Of a stretch of 64,000 nt of DNA, positions 34,756 through 49,200 are shown one piece after another. The position numbers and the translations under genes are program-made. How positions within the stretch are numbered: the first letter of the stretch is position 1; each line of letters starts with the position of its first letter. Source of the stretch: Archegozetes longisetosus (Eukaryota; Arthropoda; Arachnida; Sarcoptiformes; Trhypochthoniidae); NCBI GenBank assembly GCA_018873245.2, contig JAEMBT020000004.1, forward strand, positions 12,098,418 to 12,162,417. Direction: 5' to 3'. Under the pieces are notes generated by a model. The model was not told the DNA's origin and searched no databases. It worked only from the letters and a program-made list of their open reading frames with translations.

Positions 34756-37700
34756 GTGTTCTATTCAATGTTACCCACTGTTTCGAAGCTAACTAAAATA
34801 AGGGCATCTAAGGATAACGAAAGTCGAACAATCAAACTCGTTTTCAAGTCGCGATGTATTCATGCTTAAGACATGCAAAACATTCTATAAGGGTATTGAC
34901 AAACACTAAATGTTGGAGCGCAACTTTAGTTTCTAATATGATTTTGTTTCCATTAAAATTTAAAAACAATTCTGAAACGACTACCACTTGAAGTTCCCAA
35001 ACTGATGGTTCACTCAAGTGGACGAACTTTCATTTTGATCAATTACACGTTTCATATATATTTGACTAGTAAATTAAATAAAACAAAAGTTATTCAAGTT
35101 ACATGTTTAATATAATCTATTTAGAAATCTAGTAATCAATTTTGACTCATTCGATAAGTCGATTCAGACATAATATTAAGACACGCAATTAGTTGCAAAT
35201 TTTGCCATTCAATTGATTTGCAATGATCACAATATGCAATCGCATTGAGATAGTCTCGCAACCCTTCATTAATTATTTGAATTTATAAATTGGTCGAATT
35301 AAACTGAAACCAACTTACTTATAAGGGCAAAAATAAACTGATTTATATTTCGAAAGATATGTTTGATTGAACCTGTTTTTGCTTTTGAATTGCATTTTTC
35401 ATGTTTATTATTAGTTTTTGAAAGTAATTTAGTGAAAGAAAGCGATTCATGCATTACAATAAGCTATTATAATGTAAATTATTTTGATTGATATTCTCAA
35501 TTTGCTAGATGATTCCCATTTATATGATATATTATAGATTTATTTCTGTAATCAAGTGCTGCATATTTCAAATAAATCGAAACATCTCTTTGAACATTTA
35601 CAATCTTGATAATAAAGCATTGAACAATTTAACAAATCATACTTTCAATTTTTAACACAAAATATATTTATTGACCTCAATATCCTAATGGCTCATAACC
35701 TTTAAAAGTTTAAGATTTGGTGAACTATTGCAGACATTACTTATGATTTTCAGTATTCATATCTGAAGATTCGAAATAACTTTAGGCTAAATTTAGTTAC
35801 AGCACAAAATTGTGTACAAGTTACAAAATAAAAAACTTAATCAAAAAAGTATGCAAACAAAATATAAAGATGAAAAAGACGCGAACAAAAAAGTCGAATC
35901 TTATAGGAAATAAGAATGAAAAATGAATAAATCACGTTTTCATCTCAAATAAAGCAAATTCAGACGCAAACGCTTTCATATGAAGCCGCGAATCAAAATT
36001 TATGGACAGAAATTACACAATTTAAAGAATGTCTAATACTTTTCGGAAGTGATAATTTTGTCTTTTTCATACATCTCGAGTCATTCAATTATCCTATTAT
36101 TCGTGATGGAATAGTATTTTATGTAAACTTATGCGCTCAAAATGCCGAAACAAATGGTTTTCCTAAAACTACTACTTTGTTGGCCTACTGAGTACTTATT
36201 GCGAACCTTTGCTACCGAAAGTACTCTGTGTTTGAACTAAGAGGCCATGTACAATTTAGGCAACTCTTAGCACAATCATATGCATGAAGTTTTGAGGCGC
36301 TTTTCTGCTCGTCTGGCCATTTCTATTTGAATGTACAGCAAATATAACTCAAGTTATATACGGCATATATGGTAAATGTCTCATATCGATCCACTCAGAC
36401 ATACCATCGATGCAATCATTGTGAAGGCAGTGAGAGATACTAACATATGAGCGACTGGGAACGGTATTGTTATGGCATCAGCCAATGGCAATGCCAGTCA
36501 ATATTCTGCCCAATCTCGTCAAAGTTATTTTTGCGCCATTCAATAACATATCTTAAACCTATGCTATGCTCTCATTTAACAATACTATAAAATGACAATT
36601 AAGTCTTGTAGATGACATACTTTCAAAATGAGATATAATGCAACCATAAAATAGTATGACATTCATATGACTACGAATGCGACTATGCTAATTCAATCAA
36701 AATCAAATAATCTTTCTTGTTCACAATTTACGATCTCAAGTTTGGATACTGATTTCATTTTAGCCCGATAGTAAGTGCGCGACTGTCAACCAAATAAAAC
36801 TATTCTAAACAGATATACAACTTGATGACAGTTTGAATCGTTTGTTGGTATTTGTTCAAATTGACTGGTTGCCTCTAAAATATAAATTTGATGTACAATA
36901 GACATATCTGCCTCTAGAAATACCAGATTTAACTGAATTTAAATAAATGTTCTATTTTAAAAGGTCAATTCGGTCGACAATCAACTGATATGAGAACAGA
37001 CTTTGTGATAGTAAGAAAGCGAAAGTTGCAATTATTGTAAGACATGAAAAGCAGATGCAAACCTTATTCAAAGAAGCAAAGAATCGACAAAAGTGATAGA
37101 ACAGATCGCAAATAAGACCAGTGCGGAAGAATTGAAAGGGAATATAAATTTATAATAATAATACTCATATAACTTATAAGATTGTATGAAAGGGAATGAA
37201 AAAAGTGTGCGTTAGCTCGCGCACAAATACTCTCTCCTCTCTATTTAGAGTTGCCTTCCATTGCCTTCCTTTAACTTACAATACTTGTACTGTACTTTCA
37301 AATCTACAATAACTCATGTTTCCCTTTACTGAGAATTTCCCCCTTAACGCAACCCGTACTCTCTCTTTCGAAGTACACTTTTGATATCAAAAAACGGTGG
37401 AAAAGAGGAGTTAAACCTTATGGCAAACGTTTTACTGCGTACAACAACGCATAATACTTCGGGTATATGTATGTATGCCAGTAGTGGAAGAAGGAAGCAA
37501 AGTCTACGAATAAGTGCAGGTGGTCTTCGATATGACAATTATTACAGTTTACGCTCAATCGATGGGCCGTTTGGTTTGAGTGAAGGCTTCCTTTCAAATG
37601 GCTTCCTTTAGCAGAAGAGGCTTTTACTTCTCTGTCCTCTCTGTCGACGAACTTTTTTACCGAACATAGTCTACTGTATAATCACTCGCACTAATCTAAC

Positions 37701-39601
37701 GTCTTGCAAACAGGGTTTAATATATCAAATAAAAAGCATTATATAAGCCTATGTCTACTGAGTTAAATGACCTACTTTTTGATTTATATAAAAAATCGGT
37801 CACACGTTCTCTCCCTTTAAACTTTATTCAATGTACAATAAAGAGTGAATCAAATGTATGGCAATACAACTGCCGAATAAAGAAAATTGACCCACAAATC
37901 GTATACTTCATTCGTTTATATCAAAAATTCAATATTGAGATGAATTACCCGATAGAAAAAAGTTCGTTGCACTTCAATTCGTTGGAATATTTGCTCAATA
38001 CTTGTAACTAACACTTTATAAAATTTATGATTACTTTGTTATAGCGCAACGATAATGGCATTTATATTACAAATGATTGTGTCGTCAATCCTTAAAATAT
38101 GACATAACTTACATACTTTGACGCGACTAAATTATTCAATTCTTACTATCGAAAAATTGATCTCAATATTTGTTACTGTCTTTGACTGGCAAATCAGTCA
38201 ACAGAATTCGTATCTTTATAACAAATGCGCTGATCATTCAAATTATTTGGAGCAAAAAATGACGTATTATTAACAAAATTGTGCGAATCCAGAAAACATT
38301 TATTTTGCCATTGATTTCCACAAACACAGCGAATATTTAGTACTTTGTCTATAAATATAGGAGAAGAAGCGGAATATTGAATCACAAATGATGCAGGCCA
38401 TGCAAAGGGATAATAGTAATAAAAGTAAAATGTATTTGATATTATGGTAAATATATGGTCAAACTCCCACTTTGCTTCGACTCTAACTTAATAAGCAGTA
38501 AGACTTCAATTTCAGCTCAAATCATATGAAGAGAAGAGAAAAGGAGAAAAAGGTTCATGAAAAATGCGCATAAAATAGCGATTGAACGTAATGTTAGCAA
38601 ATACAATATGATATAACAGTTGCGACTAAATTAACATAGAAAGTGCAACAACTCACAAACTCTTGCATCTACTTTCAAAGTCCAATAGTCGAGTTAGTCG
38701 CCTACTTGCAATATGGAAAAACATTACCATCTAAAACATTTCAAACGATAACCGGGTCTATAAGAGAGTCGCACAGAAGATGCTTCACTTGAAACCAGGA
38801 TCAAGCGTGACAAAAAATGAAGATTCACACAAAAATATTGCTGCCATCCAAATCCCTAGTAATACACGCGAACAAAACGATAAGAAACTACTTGAAAAGC
38901 ATCAAATACTGTATCGCTTCAAATTCGATTCGATTCAATTGTAATCGAAATGAATGCAATGTCTTTTGATTTTCACTCATAAATAAACTATATTTCGAAA
39001 TCCACTTTTATTAGAAAGTAAATCATGGAAAACCTTAGTCTACAAAACCTCAATTTTCAAAACAAAGTTCTAACTTAGATGTTTTGCTACAACACTATAG
39101 CCATGTATTTGCTATCCAATAAACGGTTATTTTACTTACAATTTGCCAGTTAATATCAAATGTGATAGACTTCAAAATCGATGCAAATAAGAACTCCATA
39201 ACAAAAAAATATACTGAACCACAAAAAAGAGATTGATTTGGTTAACATAAACTCAATACTTATACAACGATATACATTAGACTACGTCTTAGTTGAAGCC
39301 AAAACTGTGAATATTGAAAGTGTGCTCAAGCAATAGAGTAATACTCAAAAGCTCGCAATCAAAAAATGTGGCACAACTTATGCCATAGTGTTGATCACCC
39401 CTTGCAGCAAACCCTTTGTAAGCTTCCCAATGAATATAATCCATTCGTGACCCCCTTTTTGATAGCAGTGTTCTTACATATGCCCAAATCCCCCCTCAAC
39501 TAAATTTATTTCTCCCTTAGTTTCGGCTGAAAAAAATCGCTATCAATTGAAAAAAGGGTTTCTCAGAGTAGAGGCGCTACCATTCCATTGAGATTTCAAT
39601 G

Positions 39602-39618
39602 TCTCTCTCTCTCTCTCT
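39602..39618. repeat. (TC)n microsatellite
   Basis: Eight to nine TC units in gene-poor DNA. Confidence 0.9.
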
Positions 39619-40949
39619 TCTGGAGTGTGTTATGCTCTCTGATCAACTGACTCATTCCTAACTATATAGTAATGGGATCTGAATTTTTTTCAGTAAAAGT
39701 CACAAACAACCTATGCGAAAGATCTTTAGGCCATTGGCAATGAAGAGTAGTTTCCTATTTTGCAAAATAAGTTGACATTGTATCCAATGTATAGAACTGG
39801 AGACCCTTTAAAATGAAATTCTAAAATAAGTGGAAAAGTATAGTATTGGTGATCACTTATTGCTATGGCGACAAGCGCAGCAACTTCTGCAACTTCACCA
39901 CCATCTGTAAGATCGACTAAATTACAGCTTAAAAATGTATTTTATACAATCGAAGAGCAAATAGAATTTTGCACAATAATAGAAATATGTTGTATCTCGT
40001 TTTTGACATAAGTCAAATATATAAGTCCTGCATATACATAAAGATTGGATTGTAATAGCATATCAGTAACTACTCTCATATTATTGCACACATACCAAAC
40101 ATACACAAATGAAAAGACAAGTCTTCACAGAGAATTCATCTCAACCAATGATCGCATGAGAAACGTTAGAGTATATGAATCATGAGTAGCGCTACTCAGA
40201 TATCGAAGATATGGATTACATACGAAACACAAATACATAAAATACTATATCATATATTAGTTATATTAAGAAAAAGCATAATATAGGATACTTTTATGGA
40301 TTGACTTATTATTGACAAAAAGATAGGCTTTACATAAAGTAATCATTGAGAATCAGTACAAAAAGCTTTACATTAAATAAAATTACAAAAATATGTTAAG
40401 TTATGCTTACATTACGAGGTATTAAGCATAAGTCATATTAATTAAATATAGATATCGATAAAGTTACGTTCACTTCCAAAACTAAATTATCACAGTACTT
40501 AACGAACCAATCATTCGTAATAACGATATCCTAAGTCTCATGAAAAACCTTCTTATTTGTTAACTATTTTGTTGAAGAACTGAATGTCGTGAGTGATAGT
40601 TAACTTCTCGCCTGTTCATCTCGCCTTTGCTCGATAATGCGAACTAAATTGTAGATGAGAGAAAGAGGCAAAATATTAATTGACGCGCATGTGAAACAAC
40701 ACTAGACGCAAAACAAATAATTTAATATTTCAAATATAACTCACAATATTTATGGTCACATGCATTAAGGATTACATTTAAAACTATAGCAAATTGCATA
40801 ACATATTAAATACATTCCTAAGTAATAAACTCCTCCTACCATTTTTGAGTCGCGTTTAAGCTTTTTTAAACAAAAAATCATTTAACAGCAGCTGAAACGT
40901 GAACACCACAACCCTCTCATTAAATATGTTCCGTAAGACAACCACAAAA

Positions 40950-40969
40950 GACAGACAGACAGACAGACA
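40950..40969. repeat. (ACAG)n microsatellite
   Basis: Five near-perfect ACAG units, about 0.4 kb on the 3' side of the miR-125 hairpin. Confidence 0.9.
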
Positions 40970-41339
40970 CAACAGTACAACACATCAAAATTAGAAAGTA
41001 TACCATTACATCAATACAAAAAACAATGAATGCAAATATTAAACAAAATTGAAACGAAAAATGAAAAGAAAATAAAAAATTGGTGACCTGCTAATGACTT
41101 AACTCAAATCGAAACTCGTATTGAGGGGTCAAACTGGGATTCATACGAGAAATATTGGAAAAGAACGAATGCATTGATAAATTAGATGGCATATTAATTA
41201 CAAAATATTAAGACATCAATACTCATGCATGCCCTTATATATAATTTATAATATGACAAATATTATGCATTATATATAAGTAGACTTACTGTATATGTTA
41301 TGATTTGAATGAGTACTCGAGTTAAGTCATTAGCAGGTC

Positions 41340-41425
41340 TACCTGTTACCCATGGCCTGAGATGCTAACTCGTGTATTAAATAACATCACAAGTTAGGGT
41401 CTCAGGGACTGGGGAGCAGGAGATA
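41340..41425 (-). ncRNA. mir-125: mir-125 precursor
   Basis: The 22-nt mature miR-125 sequence (starting TCCCTGAGACCCTAACTTG) is read exactly on the minus strand from 41408 to 41387. The opposite arm, read next on the same strand, is CGAGTTAGCATCTCAGGCC (about 41354-41372) and pairs with it around a short loop (TTATTTAATACA), giving the expected hairpin. miR-125 (lin-4 family) acts in developmental timing. It is the last member of the cluster in transcription order, about 1.4 kb after let-7. The hairpin limits are approximate. Confidence 0.97.
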
Positions 41426-42754
41426 GACAATCATTATAAACTGTTCAACTTTCACATTTGCTCATTAAACTAATAACGGGATATGACTGAACCGACACGC
41501 GATTTTGTTCACTTTTCTATGCTTCTAACACTAATTTGAGTCATTTGAATAAATGCCTATTTAGACCAATTTAGTTTGAGTTAGTTTTTGTTCACATATT
41601 CAGTTATTGTTTCAATTGCTTTAATCCCAAATCAATCAAAGGTAATGCTCGGTCTGACATGATTTTCGATACATTTAAGCTTGACTTCGATTTAGTTTTC
41701 AATTATAGTAGCATTTGTTTGCCTTATTGCAATTTGTTTTATCCGAAAATTTCTTCAACCTTTAAATCCTCTCTTTATGCCATTGTTTACCTGTTGGAAC
41801 AATACCAACAGATTCGAGTTAAAACATATTGATTAATTTGTGTTCAAAAGTTATAATCATATACATTAAAATCTTATTTATTTTAGGGATTAGATGAGGG
41901 GAGAATAGATAAAACCGTAATCTAATCACTGGTAACAAAATCAAGAGTCATTTTAGGCCAAATTTTCAAACTTTTAAACAATATTCTTCAGAAGGTTAGC
42001 AGTAATTATACTCGAAATGCATAATTGATTTGAAAATTGAGTAAATCGCATAGTGTTGTTATCAGACTGTGGTTTGATGTGGTGATCGATGGTCTAAATA
42101 TAAAAAATGTCTTATGTATTTATCACAAATGCATTAGTGGAGCGCCTATTCTATCAAATATAGCTTCTCCGCGGCCGAAATGGAAAGGTAGGGAACAGAA
42201 CAGAAACGGATTCAGGCATTATATTATATAAATAAAACTGGGGAACAATACAAAGAAAAGGGGGATAAAAACACAATATATAAAAAAGAGTACTTCACAT
42301 ATTGAGTGAAGGGATGAAAGATTAAGGGAACAAATACCATAAGGGGATTCAACTGATTTTTGCTCAACAGTATCTTTGCATTTGGTTATATATGCGTAAG
42401 AAAAGAAAGATTGCCGCTCGAAACAGTGACTCAAACATTAAACGTTAGACGCAGACAACGTGTAAGTTTATAGTGTCCACACACGCCCTCAACATGTCTA
42501 GAGAGTAGTTTTGACTTGCACGAGATTCTCATCAAAGTCTTACTTAACTAACATTGAATCCATTAATTTGAATTGACAGGTCATCACATTGTTTTACAAC
42601 ATATGGTAGTATCATATTATAAATATTATAAGTATAATAAATTAAAATTACGATTTAGATAAGTATATAAATGAATATTATTGTTAGCATAAATTAAAAA
42701 CTTAAGTTGCTTAAGCGTAATCATCAAATGTTCGAGTGATTGATGTATTGATGT

Positions 42755-42845
42755 TAAGACAGGGAAAGCTAGCAAGTTGTACAGTTCACCTCGAATCTGA
42801 TGTAGTTCTTACAACTATACAACCTACTACCTCAACATGTCATAC
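42755..42845 (-). ncRNA. let-7: let-7 precursor
   Basis: The mature let-7 sequence (starting TGAGGTAGTAGGTTGTATAG) is read exactly on the minus strand from 42834 to 42813. The 3' arm CTGTACAACTTGCTAGCTTT follows at 42784-42763 and pairs with it in the usual way, with a loop of about 28 nt (TGTAAGAACTACATC...). Mature let-7 is unchanged across bilaterians and drives late developmental transitions, in arthropods moulting and adult remodelling. Hairpin limits are approximate. Confidence 0.99.
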
Positions 42846-43169
42846 ATCTATTCTAGATCATCATCCATTTCATTTCAAATACAATAACAAACAAATACAT
42901 CATATGTTTAACTAGATTATTAATAAAGCCTTCATTTAAATGCGACACAACATTAACGACAAAACATAACGAGTAATAGCAACACAAATAGGCACCAATT
43001 CATGCTATTATTTAACACAATTGAGCCCAGTTAAAAAGGCCTTCAATTTATCAGATTTGATGAGGTATAAGAAGAAGAGATAGAAGAGACGAGTTTTGGC
43101 CAAATTGTTATAGATTGAAAATGAGACTAAAGATTGTGCAATAAAAGAGTAACTACTATTCCCTTTTTA

Positions 43170-43245
43170 ACAGCCTAGACCCATAGAATCGAGCTTGCGA
43201 TTCTCTACATATCACACAAGTTCGGATCTACGGGTTTAGGCAGTT
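43170..43245 (-). ncRNA. mir-100: mir-100 precursor
   Basis: The mature miR-100 sequence (starting AACCCGTAGATCCGAACTTG) is read exactly on the minus strand from 43236 to 43215. The 3' arm CAAGCTCGATTCTATGGGTC follows at about 43197-43178 and pairs with it around a short loop (TGATATGTAGAGAATCG). It is the first member of the cluster, about 380 nt before let-7. miR-100 belongs to the miR-10 family. Hairpin limits are approximate. Confidence 0.98.
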
Positions 43246-46200
43246 GGCCGACACCACCACCGATTGCACGGACACCAAGACTTAACACAACATTTCACTA
43301 ACAGCTAAGTTATAAATTAAAACCAATGCACTAATCATTACTGCAACCAATTAACTAAACTTATAGACTATTACCAACACTCGTATTTAAAGTTAACTAT
43401 TTGTCAGATAAGTTTGTATTGAGAGCCAATACCTTAAGCCTAACATAGAATCTATAGATAGCCATCACCGATAACACAATCGCATGACATGACATCACAT
43501 CAAAGCATTTGCATAACTATTACATTCAACCATAATTATTGTAAAATTGCTTTAAGTTTGTGACGTTTTGCTATTTAATACGGTTTAAACGCAAAATCCG
43601 TCCGTTCAAATTTGTATTACACTTAGTTATTATTAGGTTTGTTTTAAATTAAACAAACATTTAGTCAAACAAAATATTTTAAACAAAAATGATGCTCAAC
43701 TAAACAATTAATTGCTATTAAATTACAATAATCAGTACATAATACATACGATTTTGAGTTAAAGCCACTCATTACAATAGTGTTCAACTAAATTGTATAA
43801 GACTTAAGTGATGTCACTTCACTAACAAACCACCACTTTTTCAACAATTAAACAATTGAATACAAGCTTAGATTTTAAATAATCAATGAGTCATTCGTTG
43901 TATGAGATGCTCATAAGTTTGAGACACTTTCAAAACGGTTTACAAATTCAATTTGAACAAACAAATACCCAACGATACATTAACGGTTAGTTATTTACGA
44001 ACGATTCACGATGTAGGAGGTCACTAATAATATTACAATTAATGGATTGAAGACATTGAGAGACTGGACTAGAATGACATGGAATCACATCAAACGATAT
44101 TTTATTGGCAAAAATTCAAAAATAGCACAACTTCTAGTCGATCGGCACAAATATAATTAAAACGTGCTAAATAATACGTCCAAGTGGCTCATGCAATAGA
44201 TTAGCTGACATTTTGCCCAATACTTAACACGTTTAACGAAATGATCTTCATTTGAGACAGTCTTTCATTTTTTGTAATTTCGTAAATATATTAGGAAAGT
44301 GTGTGTTATGTGTATTTGTGATAATAGGAGAGTTCGGTCTGACTGTCATTTGAACCAATAGTCGATGTGAGAGTGGGTGCGACTCATACTACAAGGGGAG
44401 GGATTCAGACCATGCCTTGAAATGGACTATCACCGAGTGCAGCATTTGCATCTACACATTTTTGACCATTTACTTTACCAACTACCAAAACTTATTTCAA
44501 TCTTTTTGTTCTTGGAAAATACCGAAAATGTTGCTTAATTATTTCATAAGGTTAACGATTGTTTTGGTGCAGAGGTTTTGCTAAATATTCTCAGACGTTT
44601 TATTTTATTTGAGCTAAATTTGAATTTTGCGTTGTGTACGACTATATAGACATGAGGTATGTCTCAAATGAAAGGCAGACGCTATACAAAAGTCTAGATT
44701 TACAGTAGAATATCACTACATATACAGTTGCTATTGATTAGAGATTTTCTCTAAATTCAAGTTCAAGTTCATTAACAAAAAATGACTAAAGCGTAAGGAT
44801 TGGCTCAAATAGCACAATAAGCTTGCATAACAGGAAATTTATTGAAAATCAGGTCAAATAATAATTAAAAGTTAAGATGAGTTGTAGCACAAACGTAAGT
44901 GTAAGTGTAGGTCTCATATAAAATGTCTATATTTCTCGTGTTACTATAGAGTAGACATAATATAGTCGACTGTATCACTAGCGGCCTCCAGATTCGGTTA
45001 AGTCAGCTATAAATTCGATGCTAACCATGTTTAACGACAATCTATATAAAAAGTCTGTTGAATAAAGTTTATAATTTCATTCGATTTGATTAACCGCTTC
45101 GTAAAGTTTAAAACTAAGAGTTTGTTAGATTAAAAAACAAATAAAACAGTAATTAATTGATAAAATACTTTTGATACTATTTTAAAACTTTGCGTAAATT
45201 GGTTTCCATTAAAAAGGTTAAGATCTAACCGATCGAACTTTTCCTGATCGAAGCAAAGATTAAAAAACATGTGAGAAATGAGAGTATATTAAATAGTGAG
45301 AAAAGGTTGCAAAGTTTCGAACTAATAAAATTTGCAGAACTTGTAAAGTTGTGATTGGTTAGCATTGAATTTGAAACGAACACAACAGTCACTTGAGGTT
45401 GAGGAAAGGGTTGGAGTGCCCGACATCATACAAGAATGCAATAGTTTAAAAATAGTAGAGCGAAAGGCTTAAGGATCTAGAAAGGACGTGGGCTTATGTA
45501 CGAATTACCGGTTTTTTTCACTTGGCATAAATACAAAACTGAAATCAGAATTGATTTTCGTATGAATTAATTACTTGAGTAACGGGTTAGTTAGTCATTA
45601 ATTATTAAACTAGTTAAGTGTTACAAACATTTGAATGCTGACTGCATTTTTGTTCAATTCAACTTAAGTTGATTTCCTCCTTATTTGAAAAAACACTATT
45701 CAAAATAGTTGGCTCGAGCCAAACAAGACCTGTGTTGCCGAATATGCAATATTTGCACACTTATAGTTGATTGCAGCCTAAATTAAACGTAGTCTAGACA
45801 TCACTTTAACCCTTAAGCCGGTATGCCTTGAGGCCAATACTTTCTTCGAAGAAAAAATCGAAACTATTATAGCAATAAAAGTTAATAGCCTATAGTTTAT
45901 GGTTTCAAACAATGTCTAGTATTTGAAAAGATGGCTCAAGTCCAGTGAGAAACCTGCCAAATGGACCAAAATAGGATCAGTCCTCCCATATTCTATTTCA
46001 GGACGAGTCTGAATATGTAGTGAACACCCATTTATTGCCATTTGTCCACTACTTTCCTCTAACTTGAAAGTATGAGTCAAAATGTCTCGACATGGCCTAA
46101 CTTGAAGGGATTTGTCAAAAGCTTGATAGGCAGTGAAGCAGACATGTCTCAAATGGTCATTCGCGAGTGTGTGGTCACAGCCCTACTCATTATTTATGGC

Positions 46201-49200
46201 TCTCAATATTCAATTGTATGCTATTTGAATAGAGGCAGAGCTGACGCACTATTCCAATGTGAAACTCAATACTTCTGATAAGTTCTAACAAAAAGACAGT
46301 TCCAATGCCAACTCAAAGACTTTCAGATTAAATAAGTAAAAGGTTGCAATAAAATAATATTTGAAGTGATTGCAAGACTCGAGTTTCCCACAACGCCAAA
46401 ATAAGGGTTGATCTGAAATAAGTTTTTATACTTAAAAATGTTTAGAGCCTTAAATAGTAGGCAAACTATGCAAATAAGAAAGGGTTCCAATAACACCTAA
46501 CCGTTTAGTCGTGGTCTTCAGTTGTAGTCATTTAAAATTAGTTCCCACGATATTTTGCATATTATAATGAGAAAGCAGATGGAATTGAAGGAGAAAAAGA
46601 GAGTGTTCAGAGAGTTTGATAAGTAAAGAGTAAAATAAGAAGAATGAATAGCATTACATCAAAAAACTGAAAAAAGGTTTGGGCCAAAGTCTTAGACGAA
46701 CAGTAAGAATACAAAGAAATATGAATGCCCTTATTTTTTCCTATCAAAAATGTCAATTTTCAAGGTCTACATATTCGGCATGAGTTACCACTTTTGTTCA
46801 GTCTGCTCAGAGCAACTATTCAAATACTAAACTGTTAGGCTTAAGAACACAAATCTAATCAATTAGAAATTATTTATTGCAGGATCTCCATTTTCCAATT
46901 TATATGGTTAGCAACTCTAAAAATATGTAACCACGAAGTATTCAACAAATTTTGTAAACTTTTTGATCAACAAATTTGATTCGTTCAAACATGTATCTGG
47001 TTAACGCTTTGTTTATATGAATCGAAAAAATAACAGTCAGAATTAGTCAGAACAGTTAGTTCATTTGTAAAAAAATTGCGAAACAAAAATGCTATCGCAT
47101 AAAACTTAAGCCAATAAAAAGCTACGAAATTGTTGAATGACTAAAAATTTGAAAATAAGTTTGAAGATGTGAGAAGAAGCCTCTAAAAGAGTCATCATTA
47201 ATAGTTGTCTATAGGCCTTAAAGCTCTAACACTTGTAATAAGTTGTTTGAATCGTAAAATTAGAATTGAAATCAATCACAAGCTATATTTTGATACTAAT
47301 TTATAACGACAAGAAAGTACTACCAATATCATACCTTTCAACCATTTTGATGATCTAGAAGTTAGATACTGAGCAAATTAATTTTGCTTCAGTCAAAGTC
47401 ATGATCAAATGAAAACCTACCCCTAAAGTTAACTTTTCAGTTAAAGAAGAAAATTAACTTTGAAAAAGAATTTTCGATTATTGACAATTATCACTGACTT
47501 TATTTAAACAGTTAATAATTCTGTAAAACGTCTGAAGAAATTATATGCCATATAGCTATCATTGTTCTCAGCTAAAAATATCCGCCTTTCGAATGAAATC
47601 GAGTGCCTCATTAGATATTGACAATTAAAGTGATAATAAGGCAGCGAATTATGATAAGTGAAAAAGTTGGCATAATTTTATTGGTCTCATGCAAGTGACA
47701 TGACTGAGCAATAATCAAAATTAAACTGAATGTCTCATTTTTGAACCAAATTTCAAATATTGCTCATCAAAGTATTGATAAAGACACTGATAAAAGCCAA
47801 TACTTTGATCATTTAACAAACCTAGCGATACATATGCAAAAATTTTACTAAATATTAATTATCTTCATTATCAGCTCATTTACATTTATACCTCAGTTTC
47901 AGGCAAGCATTTGAAGTTTTATCAGATTAGGTTAAAATAGACTTTAAGATATGCATAACAGATGTAATACAACAGACATTTGCTGAAAATTCTATTCAAG
48001 GTTTAGTGGTTACCAAATCTACATAAGAATACTTTAATTGTGAGGTATATTGGCTTTTATAAATGAATACAAAACATAGAAGACTTTTTTGAATGGTAGA
48101 AATTTTCAAGATCAAGGTCAGACTACATTTACCCAATGAAAAGAGACAAATTTAAAACTATAGCTGTTCGCAACATTGTTTTCGAAAAATGCTGGCGAAC
48201 GCCTAAAATGACTCAATTAATCGACCAAAATACGAAACAATGATCAAATTGATATCTGGTTTACTCTAGAGATTATAAAACGTAAAAATAAATAACCGGT
48301 AGTCGAGAACAGTATGAGACGTAAGTTTATGCGTGGCTTCACACTAGGATTAACAACCCTTAAGGAATATAAAAAATATTATGTCTGAGTTCGAAGACAG
48401 CCAATAATGAAATGCATAAGGCTATGGAGAAAAAATCAGATAATATTAACCTCAGCTCATAAATAAACTGATGTATATGTGTGCGGAAATTATTCAAAAT
48501 AAAAATTCAAAACGCATGCCTTCCCTGATAAAAATTTGTTTGCTATGCTAACCAGAAATAACTTTTATACTTTCGGACCATTTATATTTATACATACTTT
48601 TATTAAGTTATAATTTATAGCGATCGGCAGATAATATTTGAACTGAGTTTCAAATTCAGCATTTGCAATCGAAATGAGATAATAAAACAGAGATGTGGTT
48701 CACATAATAGTAATTGTTTTGCTGAAATAATTGAATAAAAAAGAGAATTTAATAGAAAAACAAAATAATGCGCAAGAGAAAAGCCCCTTAAGCCCTATTT
48801 GAATTTGTACTCTTTTTTCTACACCTGTTATATTTATAAAGGGCAGTGCACTCGAGAAAATCTCGCTGATAAGTTGACTGTACGTCTACAACCCCAACTG
48901 TACCACAACTAAAAAACTGGCTTAAACTTGTCTGTCCAGACTTTGGCATAACTTCTACTTTTTTTTACTTCACTCTTTTTTCTGCTCTTCATTTGATGCA
49001 CATCGCAAAAAAGGTAACCTTAACACTTGTTCGACTAGATATCACGGCTGGTCAGTCAACCCTAGGTTTAAGAAAGCCTCGCAAAAATTTTCGGTGAGAG
49101 ATATTGAGAGAGCGTGTGGTAAATGGCGAAACATTATCTCTTATAAGTATACACAGCAAACAATAATTATTACGTTCACAAAAACACGCATATATTGCAT

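Larger units (their letters stand above)
32460..41339. other. Gene desert, left part
   Basis: About 8.9 kb with no supportable protein gene. Open stretches at 37344-37611 (both strands) and 37751-38011 (+) lack domains and splice context. Around 37250 and 37590 there are paired short repeats (TTGCCTTCC and GGCTTCCTTT) in a slightly less AT-rich patch with a TATATAAG at 37741; this could be regulatory but nothing proves it. As it lies 3' of miR-125 on the minus strand, part may be the tail of the let-7 complex transcript. Confidence 0.5.
41300..43300 (-). ncRNA. let-7 complex (mir-100/let-7/mir-125) primary transcript, core part
   Basis: The three hairpins lie on the same strand in the ancestral order miR-100, let-7, miR-125. 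In Drosophila they come from one polycistronic non-coding transcript, let-7-C, switched on by ecdysone signalling. The same is inferred here. The true start must lie to the right of 43245 and the end to the left of 41340; neither can be fixed by eye. No open frame of note overlaps the core. Confidence 0.75.

Noticed and set aside
37344-37611. Overlapping open frames on both strands
   Set aside because: Neither shows a domain; the patch is simply less AT-rich with short repeats. Kept only as a remark in the gene-desert entry.
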